The notes below the pieces were generated by a model, which searched no databases, was not told where the DNA came from, and worked only from the letters and a program-made list of their open reading frames with translations. From Dechloromonas denitrificans (GTDB taxonomy: Bacteria > Pseudomonadota > Gammaproteobacteria > Burkholderiales > Rhodocyclaceae), in NCBI RefSeq assembly GCF_020510685.1, contig NZ_CP075185.1, positions 4,233,001-4,297,000 on the forward strand: a stretch of DNA of 64,000 nucleotides, given 5' to 3'. The translations under genes were made by a program, and so were the position numbers. This document shows positions 8,637 to 16,747 of the stretch, piece after piece (position 1 is the first letter of the stretch; every line of letters starts with the position of its first letter).

Positions 8637-9282
8637 TTAATTTTTGGAATCAGAATTAATTGGTCGTTAGGAAATGCTGCCTGAATTCTAGCCGCAGCCG
8701 CAGCCTCAGCTTGCGTAGGAGTAAACCCGTCAGCTCGCGTGCTGATAGTCTGGATGCGGACCACAGATGAACCATTTGTAGCGGTAATATCCACAAAACT
8801 ACCTCCCTTTGTGGACCCTCCCGGACCGGGAATCCATTGTTCTGAAGCTCGCCCAGCCCCCCCTGTAATAACATACCCTTGATCAATGTAGTCTTTCGCA
8901 ATTCCATCGTTCTGTACGCGTGTACTGTTACCCCCCCATCGACCGCCAGAACCAGACAAATATCGATCAAGCAATCCAGGCTCTCTTCCCACATTCGATC
9001 CACCGCGACCTACGGAAAGGAGAATGCCCAGCACTTCAACATTGTTAGTCCTATTCTCAGAGAGCCCATCCAGACCGGCATTGATAAGCGCTTGATCGTT
9101 AGTAACTGCGCCAACACCAACTGCAGCAAGGCCACCGAATGCTTTACCAACAGTAACTGCAGGTGAATTATCCCAAGTTGACTTGGCCGTATTGGAAAGC
9201 GTTTGATAACTTGAACTAACAAAGTCGGTGATCGTGCCCATATAAGAGCTCGCATCCGCCAGTAATACTGGCGATTGCCTAA
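8633..9282 (-). other. Rhs variable C-terminal tip (candidate toxin domain)
   Basis: Codes for the ~215 residues after the Rhs core. The first ~85 form a linker with a Gly/Ala-rich hydrophobic stretch ('AFGGLAAVGVGAV'). The last ~130 look like a compact domain: 'YVITGGAGRASEQWIPGPG', 'GSFVDITATNG', 'VVRIQTISTRADGFTPTQAE', 'AFPNDQLILIPK'. The order Asp-containing strand then Gln-containing strand is loosely like restriction-endonuclease folds, but the usual Lys is absent, so a nuclease call is only a guess. A cytoplasmic immunity protein suggests a cytoplasmic target. Confidence 0.55.
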
Positions 9283-12200
9283 TCAGGCCTGTTGGGTCGA
9301 TATAGTTGATTGGGTTATTGCCCACATAGGCGTACTGATTGACACCACCCTGTAGCCCAATCGGATCGCGCTGACTAAAGCGGGCCATTGCCGGGTCGTA
9401 ATACCGTGCCCGGTAGTACACCAGCCCCGTCGCATCCGGCTCGCGTCCGGTGTAACCGTAGCGTTCAACATTGCCCAGCTTGGCGCCAGGCAGACTATTG
9501 CCCCAGCTATCAAACATCTGCGTACCGACCACCGTACCGTTGCCATCGGTCACGGCGACAGCGCTGTTCTGGCCGTCCTGGTGGTAGAAGAACTTGTCGT
9601 AGCCGCCGCTGGTGTTGCGGGTGTAACGCACAACCGGGTTGTCGGTGTTCGGGCCATGGGTGGTGAAGGCCTTGGGCTTGTTCCAGTCGTTTTCGTATTC
9701 AGCAACGATGTCGGCACCGTTGTAGAGGTAGAAAGTGGTGCTGCCGTTGCTGGTCTTCCGGATACGTCGGCCCTGGTCGTCGTAGCCGTAGGATTCATTG
9801 GCGCCGTTACCGACAGCTTGAACCAGGCGGTTGTCGGCGTTGTATTGCAGGCCGAGCACGCTGCTGCCGCTACAGGTGGCGGCCGTGGCGGTAACCGAAC
9901 CGCCTTCACATTTCTGGGTGAGGTTGCCGGCTTCGTCGTAGATCAGGGCGCCGACCAAGGGGCCGGTGGCGCTGCCGTTCCGGATTTCCTTCAACTGGTT
10001 GACGCTGTCGTGCAGGTAGGCGGTGACGTTGCTGCCATCGGTCTTGCTGATGCGGTTGCCCAGGGGATCGTAGCCGTAGGCAAGGGTTTGCACCGGCTGG
10101 GTGAAGGCGCCGACCTTGTCCTTGGCGGTCTGTTTGCGACCCAGCGGGTCGTAGGTCAGATCATGCTGGGTAAAGGTGGTGTATTGGCTGGTGCCGAAGT
10201 TGTAGGCGCTGTTCTTGATTTGCGCGACGGTGTTGTCAGCGTTGTAGGCGTATTCGGTGGTGACGCCGTTGGCCAGCCACTTTTGCCTGAGGCGGGCGCC
10301 TTGGTCGTAGATGTAGGCAAGATAGCTGTCCTGGCTGTCCCACAGGGTGGTCAGACGACCGACGGCATCATAGCGGTAGTCGACAACGCCGGTGTCGGTG
10401 CCGGTCATGCGGTTGAGACGACCGCCGGGGCTCCAGGTATAGGCCAGGGTCTTGTTGCCGCGGCTGTCGGTGAGGCTGGCCAGGCGGTGGGCGGCGTCGA
10501 AGGTGTAGCTGTAGCTGACTTCCGGGCTTTGGGCCAATGTGACCTGGCCGAGGGCGTTGCGGATATAACTGACGGTGCCGGCGGCGTTCTGGCGGGTTTT
10601 GAGGACACCGCCGTAGCCGTAGGTCATCGTGGTGATCTGACTCTTCGGATCGGTGGCCTGGGTTAGGTTGCCGTTGTCGTCATAGCGGTAGCGCCAGAAT
10701 TTGCTGGCGGCGTCTGTTTCCCGGATTTTTTTGCCGAAGTCGTCGTAGGCGTAGGCTTGCTGGACGGCGACGACATCGCTGGACGGGGTGAGGCCACCCG
10801 CGTCGGTGCGACCGGCGGCGACCTGGGTCAGGTTGCCGAGGCTGTCGTAGCTATTGACGGTGACCGGGCGGATGCTGCCGTAGGTGATGTCGGTATAGGC
10901 CGGACCGACGATGCGGGTCGGGCGGTTGAGTTCGTCGTAGGTGGTGAGCGTGGTGCGCCCGGAGTTGTCGGTGACGGTGACGGTGTTGCCGTTTTCGTCA
11001 TAGGCGTAGCTGACCCAGCGACCACCGGCATCGGTGACCTTGGAGAGGCGGCCGTTCTGGCTGGCGTCGTAGTAATCGTAGGTGGTGGCCGTGCCATTCG
11101 GGCTCATGATCTGGCGCGGTTTGCCTTCGATGTCCAGGCTCTTGCTGACAGCATTGCCTTCTTCGTCGAAGGCGCGGATGACACGGTGCATCGGGTCGTA
11201 AATAAAGGCGACCCGGTAGCCATCTGGATTAACGACCTGCACGACGTTGCCGGCGGCATCGTAGGTGTAGGCGGTGGCATTGCCGGCCGCATCGAGGCTG
11301 GTGGTCTTGCGATCCGACATATCGAAGATGGCGGAGGTTCTGTCGGCCAGTTTATTGGCCGTGTTGGCGGCCAGGACCAAGCTTTGTTCGATCAGGTTGC
11401 CGTTAGCATCATATTTGAAGTCGCGCCAGTTGCTGAGGGCATCGGTGGCTCGGGTGACACGACCGACCGCGTCGTACTGGGCCTGAGCGGTGTACCAGGC
11501 GCCAGTGAGGCTGGTGGTGGGACGGCCGTAGGCATCGTAGATCTGGGTCGGCGAGGTTTTGGTCACCACGCCATCGCCGTTGACGTCGCCGTTGCGGCTG
11601 ATGGTGGCGACGTTGAGCTTGTTGGTGTCGTAGTTGTAGGTGACCGTCGGCCCGGCCTTGCTGGCGAAGTCCTTGACCTGCTTGACGGTGGCAATGTTGC
11701 CATAGACGTCGTAAGTGTTGATCGACTGGGCGACAAGTTCGCTGGTTCCGGGGTTGTAGGTCGCTGGATCAACGGCGGCACCCAGGCTACTCTTCAAGAC
11801 TGAGCTCTGCGTCAGATTGCCTTTGGTGTCAAACTGGCTGAGGGTGTAGTTGCCGCGCGGATCCTTGATCTTCCCTGCCTGACCAAAGCTCGTGTAATTG
11901 GCGTAAACCACAGTCTTGGTTGACGGCAGCGTCATCTGAGTGACGTTGCCGCTGGCGTCGTAACTGTATTGGGTCGTGTAGCCGAGGGGAGAAGTCTCGA
12001 TTGTCTGCTTGAACGGATGGCTGGCATCACCATAGACGTAGGTCTGCTCACCACCGTTTTCCTGAACGATTTTCTCGGAATTGCCGTTCTTGTCGAAGAA
12101 GAAGATGCGCGTATCGCCACGCTCGTTGACGCTGCGGGATTCACGACGGAAATCGTTGTAGACGAAGGTATTGGCCTCGCCCTGGCTGGTGGTGTGACGC

Positions 12201-15200
12201 AACACCTTGCCGTTGGCGTAATACTCGAAGTTCATGCTGTTGCCACGCGGTAGGGCGTAGCGCTGCATGGCATGGTCGATCTGCCCGCCAACATAATAAG
12301 TGTAAGTCACCGGCGACTGCGATCCGGCAATGGCCAGCGGATTCTTGTAGGTACTCAGGTTGCCGGCACCATCGTATTCATAGCGATGTACGGTGCCGTT
12401 CCAGTCGGCAACTTCATAGATGCGGCCATTACCATCGTGCTTAAGGGTGAGCGAACGACTCAAAGCATCGCTGACCAAAAGATTCGGCCAGGCAGCATAG
12501 GAGAGCGTCAGCGTATTGCCGTTGCGATCGGTCACCGAAAGCAGGCGGGCTTTCTGATTGGTGTTGGTAGCCGTACCGTTGATAGCCTCGAAAACGTAGG
12601 TCAGGCCGTTCTTTTCGCGAATACTGTAGAAGCCATCGGCACGACGGGTGAGGGCCTGGTAGACGCCGGGCTGGGCACTCAGGGTGGTGCCGACGGTGAT
12701 GTTGCCGCTGCTCTGGGCGGCGGTTTTGTAGAATCGCTCGGCACCGCTGCCGTCAACCCAGGTAACTTTGGCTTCGCCGGTTTCAACCCCCTTGAACAGG
12801 ATGTATTGATTGAAACTGTGGGTCCAGCCGAAGCCCAACGGGCCATCCTTGGGCGTTTTCGAGTTGTAGGTACGCTCGAAAATGATGGGCAAGCCCCGGC
12901 TCTTGATGACGATATCCCGCTCGCTGTGTACGAGGTTGCCGGTCAACATATTGACTGGGTCGCCGGCCGTGGTGATGGACGTACCAACCCCAAGAGATGA
13001 CGTAGGCGTACCGCCGAAATTGTAGCTAGCAACCAGATTGCTCAAGTAATTCGCATCGATGTAGCTAGTTGCGAAGTCATAAAGAGAGCTAACCGATGGC
13101 GAGCTGAGGAGCCCATAGCCACCGTTGAACCCCCCGGCAATGGTCATGGTGATGGAATTAGGAGTGTTAGATTCATAAATGGCCCCGACCCACGGTGCCG
13201 AAGCACCATCTCCTGTATAGGAAATCGTCTTGGAGGGGGCATACACGAAGGCCCCGGCTATAAAATTGCCGTTCTTATCTTTTAGACTTTGCGTGATAGT
13301 TGCCTGATAACCCCACATGCTTATATCCATCAAGGATAAATAGTCAGCAATGTTCGATTGCCTCAGGGTCACCATGGGAATGCCCGTTTCGCGAGCGAAC
13401 TGAATGCCTCTAACCGTTGAAACAGCGTCCAGACGTGCCGTTTCCTGCCAAATGTAGTGCTCGTAGGCCGAACCTGCATATAGGGAGAGACGGAATTGAC
13501 CGGCGTTCTCCGCCAGGATGGACGCCACATCGGTGGCCGTAGAAGTCAGCTTGACCAGACGCTTGTTACTGCCGGAAACGTCCACCAAGGTTCCACGCAA
13601 TGATGTTCCATAGGCAAGATCGAATAGATAGCTGACTCGCGCCTTCGACTTCGACAGACCGAGGTGAACCCACGGCTCATCGGAAAAGCCGTTCAAGGCA
13701 GCGAGATAGCGCTGGGAATCACTCAGGTAACGGGCGTACTTCAAACCAGCAGTAAAGAGAAACTCACCTTCTGTAGCATCCTGATCAGTCAAGGGCGTGG
13801 GGTTGGCACGAACGGCGGCCAGCAGCTTGCTCGCCCGATCCGCCAGCATGCGATCTGAGCCCTGCAATGCATATACGATAAGAGCGTTATAGTCCGCAGC
13901 ATCGGTCTTGCGCGTCGTCTGGTTGATCAATGTCGGATCAGACGATGCTGAAATTTTCGACACCAGTATCGGATCAGGTATCCAGACCTTCATGGCGATA
14001 TCGTGACTGGTCGAACAGAGAGTCACCGAATTGCCGACGGCGACTTCAACCCCATCAATTTTTAGGACCGGCAGTACATTCACGTTACAGGGTGCCGCTG
14101 CGGTATTGTTTTTCCAGGCATCAAGCGCCGTTTGATCCGCGGGGGTAGCCCCCTTGAAGGAGTGAGTGATTCGCTTGAAGGCCAAATCGGCGACGGCATA
14201 CTGCTTGCTGATGCCCAGAGAGTTTATGCTGACCTGAACCCGGTGGGTCTCGGGAATGGCTGCGACTTCCGAAGGACCGCCGAGGTTGTCCCACGAATCG
14301 TACTGATACACCTCATAAGGCAACGAGGCGGGCAGCACGTCGTAGTCCCGTTTGACCAGCGTACCGGTATAAGGAACGTCGGCTAGCGTATTGTTGCCAT
14401 AGCGTGGCGCCATCGACTTGATGGCCGAATTGACTTGCTGGGCCATTTTCTCATGAGGCAAAACGTTACTTCGCGTCGCCATGTAGCCGTTGTAATCAAA
14501 GCTGACGTTATGGGCGATGCCGTTTTGATAGACCAGTTCCTTGAAGCTGGGATCAAGAGGGGACCAACGACTGCCGGTAGTGTCAGAGCGCGTTCCTCGA
14601 TAGTTGGTATATGGCACGCAAGCCTCGATCCAGACATGCGATATCCGCACTCCCGGTGCCCCAACAAAATACGTGGCAGTCGGAAACGCGCCTCTCGCAA
14701 ATATCTGGGAAGCTGCGTTATCCGTTTTGGCGCCCACCCATCGTCTACCACGGTCATCTGAAAACTGGACCTGTCCTCGTACATAGCGCGCGGGGATATT
14801 TGAAGCTCTCAACAACGAGGCCAGAAGCGATGCCTGATCCATCGGCCCGCCAGCCTTGCTCCAGAGAGTCCCCATCGCCCCTTTCGTGGAGCCCCAGTAG
14901 GGTTCGAACTTGATCTCGTTGTATACGTAGCTATAAATTTTCCGAACATCAAAGTCCAGACTCCGTGCCAGATCCTTGATTTCCTGATTGAGCGGAGCAT
15001 CCGCAGTCGCAGCCAGATCGCTGGCGGCATATTCACAACTCGTCGTTGCTTCGGGGGGTATGGGATCCGGAATGCCGTTGCCGTTGTAGGCGTACATGAC
15101 CGGCCGACTCTGATTTTTCGCGATGACATACTGCGGCAACGCCCGACTGGGAACGCCGGGCGTCGATGGCGCGACATCCCGATAGCGCTGCTGCGGCTGA

Positions 15201-15745
15201 TCAGGCAAGACCGCATTCTCACGGGCAATAACTTGGCCGTGGAGTCGGAAGATAAGCTGTTTGGCATCGGCCACAGCCTTTCTGAAACTTGCGTCATCAC
15301 CAGATTTTTGAATCTTGGCTAACGCGGCAGATAGGCTGTCGAAGCGCTCATTCAGCGCCTTGTTAACGGTATTGCCAGACTGCCCTGCTTTGGAGACAGG
15401 CGATCCGCCAAAGCTATTCAACACCTCACCCTTCAGAACAGCAAACTCCTTAATCTGCCCATCTACAAGCATTCGCCCTTCGGCCGAGGTTTTCGCTGAA
15501 GCGCCGCCCACTGCCTGAAGTGAAGCATCCAGCGAATCGATCAACTGGCTTGTTTTCGTCAAGGTATGCTGCAAGCGGTCGGCAACCGGATGAATCTTGG
15601 CACGCGCCCGCATACTGCCAACGACGGCTTGTACGACTTCGTCGGATAGCGGTGCTGGATCGCGGTGCTGGAACTCGGAAGCTTGCGAAGTTGTACAAAC
15701 CGCAAGAGCCAAGGAAAGACTGGCGAGTCGAGTCAGCACGGACAT
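8633..15745 (-). CDS. Rhs-family polymorphic toxin with Sec signal and transglutaminase-like region
   Basis: 2370 aa. In order: Sec signal peptide (about 1-22, 'SLALAVCTTSQA'); helical, polar region to about 170; transglutaminase-like domain (about 270-410) with 'DQASLLASLLRASNIPARY', 'SHVWIEAC' and 'WSPLDPSFKE'; an intermediate region; DUF6531 entry motif near 928-965 ('GDPVNMLTGNLVHSERDI', 'FERTYNS'); roughly 1000 residues of YD repeats; the Rhs core near 2090-2154 ('YYRARYYDPAMARFSQRDP', 'YVGNNPINYIDPTGL'); and a variable tip of about 215 residues. The core motif marks the point after which Rhs toxins differ. No PAAR or VgrG accompanies it; with a Sec signal and adjacent gspGFE, export by Sec plus T2SS or surface display is inferred rather than T6SS. 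The immunity-like gene overlaps its stop. Confidence 0.93.
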   Translation of the reverse strand: MSVLTRLASLSLALAVCTTSQASEFQHRDPAPLSDEVVQAVVGSMRARAKIHPVADRLQHTLTKTSQLIDSLDASLQAVGGASAKTSAEGRMLVDGQIKEFAVLKGEVLNSFGGSPVSKAGQSGNTVNKALNERFDSLSAALAKIQKSGDDASFRKAVADAKQLIFRLHGQVIARENAVLPDQPQQRYRDVAPSTPGVPSRALPQYVIAKNQSRPVMYAYNGNGIPDPIPPEATTSCEYAASDLAATADAPLNQEIKDLARSLDFDVRKIYSYVYNEIKFEPYWGSTKGAMGTLWSKAGGPMDQASLLASLLRASNIPARYVRGQVQFSDDRGRRWVGAKTDNAASQIFARGAFPTATYFVGAPGVRISHVWIEACVPYTNYRGTRSDTTGSRWSPLDPSFKELVYQNGIAHNVSFDYNGYMATRSNVLPHEKMAQQVNSAIKSMAPRYGNNTLADVPYTGTLVKRDYDVLPASLPYEVYQYDSWDNLGGPSEVAAIPETHRVQVSINSLGISKQYAVADLAFKRITHSFKGATPADQTALDAWKNNTAAAPCNVNVLPVLKIDGVEVAVGNSVTLCSTSHDIAMKVWIPDPILVSKISASSDPTLINQTTRKTDAADYNALIVYALQGSDRMLADRASKLLAAVRANPTPLTDQDATEGEFLFTAGLKYARYLSDSQRYLAALNGFSDEPWVHLGLSKSKARVSYLFDLAYGTSLRGTLVDVSGSNKRLVKLTSTATDVASILAENAGQFRLSLYAGSAYEHYIWQETARLDAVSTVRGIQFARETGIPMVTLRQSNIADYLSLMDISMWGYQATITQSLKDKNGNFIAGAFVYAPSKTISYTGDGASAPWVGAIYESNTPNSITMTIAGGFNGGYGLLSSPSVSSLYDFATSYIDANYLSNLVASYNFGGTPTSSLGVGTSITTAGDPVNMLTGNLVHSERDIVIKSRGLPIIFERTYNSKTPKDGPLGFGWTHSFNQYILFKGVETGEAKVTWVDGSGAERFYKTAAQSSGNITVGTTLSAQPGVYQALTRRADGFYSIREKNGLTYVFEAINGTATNTNQKARLLSVTDRNGNTLTLSYAAWPNLLVSDALSRSLTLKHDGNGRIYEVADWNGTVHRYEYDGAGNLSTYKNPLAIAGSQSPVTYTYYVGGQIDHAMQRYALPRGNSMNFEYYANGKVLRHTTSQGEANTFVYNDFRRESRSVNERGDTRIFFFDKNGNSEKIVQENGGEQTYVYGDASHPFKQTIETSPLGYTTQYSYDASGNVTQMTLPSTKTVVYANYTSFGQAGKIKDPRGNYTLSQFDTKGNLTQSSVLKSSLGAAVDPATYNPGTSELVAQSINTYDVYGNIATVKQVKDFASKAGPTVTYNYDTNKLNVATISRNGDVNGDGVVTKTSPTQIYDAYGRPTTSLTGAWYTAQAQYDAVGRVTRATDALSNWRDFKYDANGNLIEQSLVLAANTANKLADRTSAIFDMSDRKTTSLDAAGNATAYTYDAAGNVVQVVNPDGYRVAFIYDPMHRVIRAFDEEGNAVSKSLDIEGKPRQIMSPNGTATTYDYYDASQNGRLSKVTDAGGRWVSYAYDENGNTVTVTDNSGRTTLTTYDELNRPTRIVGPAYTDITYGSIRPVTVNSYDSLGNLTQVAAGRTDAGGLTPSSDVVAVQQAYAYDDFGKKIRETDAASKFWRYRYDDNGNLTQATDPKSQITTMTYGYGGVLKTRQNAAGTVSYIRNALGQVTLAQSPEVSYSYTFDAAHRLASLTDSRGNKTLAYTWSPGGRLNRMTGTDTGVVDYRYDAVGRLTTLWDSQDSYLAYIYDQGARLRQKWLANGVTTEYAYNADNTVAQIKNSAYNFGTSQYTTFTQHDLTYDPLGRKQTAKDKVGAFTQPVQTLAYGYDPLGNRISKTDGSNVTAYLHDSVNQLKEIRNGSATGPLVGALIYDEAGNLTQKCEGGSVTATAATCSGSSVLGLQYNADNRLVQAVGNGANESYGYDDQGRRIRKTSNGSTTFYLYNGADIVAEYENDWNKPKAFTTHGPNTDNPVVRYTRNTSGGYDKFFYHQDGQNSAVAVTDGNGTVVGTQMFDSWGNSLPGAKLGNVERYGYTGREPDATGLVYYRARYYDPAMARFSQRDPIGLQGGVNQYAYVGNNPINYIDPTGLIRQSPVLLADASSYMGTITDFVSSSYQTLSNTAKSTWDNSPAVTVGKAFGGLAAVGVGAVTNDQALINAGLDGLSENRTNNVEVLGILLSVGRGGSNVGREPGLLDRYLSGSGGRWGGNSTRVQNDGIAKDYIDQGYVITGGAGRASEQWIPGPGGSTKGGSFVDITATNGSSVVRIQTISTRADGFTPTQAEAAAAARIQAAFPNDQLILIPKIK

Positions 15746-15828
15746 GTTGGGTTCATCCTGTTTCGTATTCGAGGCATGAGCAGGCCCGAGCGCCAGACCG
15801 GCGCAACGGGTTCGCTAGCAAGTGGGAT

Positions 15829-16695
15829 TCAGTTAATCTGGGGGGTGATTCCGGGCACGATATTGCCGTTCGAGTCAAATGCCTTGACCGCTCCAAACGC
15901 CAAACCTGTCACGCCGCCCGCAACATAGAATTTGAAATTAGCCATGCTGGCCAGATTGACGCCGTTGGCCGGCGTCAGAATCACTCTGATGGTCGAGCCA
16001 TCATCCCACCATGACAGACTCTTGACATCCCCTCGCGGATTCACGACCCAGGGCTTACCAACGGCAGGCGTTCGCGTCAGGTCTATCTGTATGCCATAAG
16101 GAATAGTGGCACCGGCAAAGGTGATCGTCTTGATGTCAGCACGCTCCAGGTTCGCAGCCATTTCGGTAGAGAGCGTAGTACTGCTATTGTTTTGCTGCAG
16201 CGGATTTGCCCCACCGACGCCAGGAATAATGTCGATAGTCATGGGAACTGCAGTAACCGACGTATTGAACTGATCTTTTACGACAATACTGGCTGTACCA
16301 GTCACCAGCGTGGCGGGCAGGTTGAGCACCAGGATCGTTTGGCTAAGATCTTTGTCATAGTTTGTTACCACAGACTCGATGTTGGCCCCATACAGATTGG
16401 CATTGACCCCGAGCGACTGGTTTGTTTCCGTTCCTACAATCAAGCGCGATACGGGGTCCGGATAGAGATTTGCCACGGCACGCACGTTGGGATCGTTCGG
16501 TGGATAGGTAAAGGTCGCTGAATTGGCCCCGGTGATCACTACCGTCGTATTTTGCCGAGCAAGGCTCTTCGCCCATCCGAGTGGCAATGCAACCGTATCT
16601 CCGGCGCGTGCTGCCGTCGTAAACGCACGCTGACCGGCGCAACCACTCAGAACCAAGATCAGACCCAGTAGCACCAAACTGCTTATAGCTCTCAT
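15829..16695 (-). CDS. Lipoprotein of unknown function in the Rhs/T2SS cluster
   Basis: 288 aa with a lipobox: 'LVLSGC' gives a lipid-modified Cys at about residue 19, and +2 is Ala, which favours outer-membrane sorting. The mature part is beta-rich and Asn/Thr/Val-rich with no Cys after the anchor, and looks like one or two extracellular beta-sandwich domains ('LYGANIESVVTNYD', 'ATLVTGTASIVVKDQFNT', 'STIRVILTPANGVNLASM'). It sits between the dockerin protein (52-base gap) and the Rhs gene (83-base gap), same strand. A cohesin-like partner role for the dockerin is conceivable but I cannot see a clear cohesin motif. Confidence 0.75.
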   Translation of the reverse strand: MRAISSLVLLGLILVLSGCAGQRAFTTAARAGDTVALPLGWAKSLARQNTTVVITGANSATFTYPPNDPNVRAVANLYPDPVSRLIVGTETNQSLGVNANLYGANIESVVTNYDKDLSQTILVLNLPATLVTGTASIVVKDQFNTSVTAVPMTIDIIPGVGGANPLQQNNSSTTLSTEMAANLERADIKTITFAGATIPYGIQIDLTRTPAVGKPWVVNPRGDVKSLSWWDDGSTIRVILTPANGVNLASMANFKFYVAGGVTGLAFGAVKAFDSNGNIVPGITPQIN

Positions 16696-16747
16696 AACTC
16701 CCCCTTGATCCGGGTCAACAACGATTGAAAACGGTGATCCAGCAAAA

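Noticed and set aside
9581..10666. Long plus-strand reading frame (361 codons) rich in Val/Gly/Ala opposite the Rhs gene
   Set aside because: It is antisense to the YD-repeat region, has no ribosome site or domain, and its repetitive Val-Gly composition is what the Rhs repeats give on the other strand. The same holds for 10757-11803 and 11969-13000.
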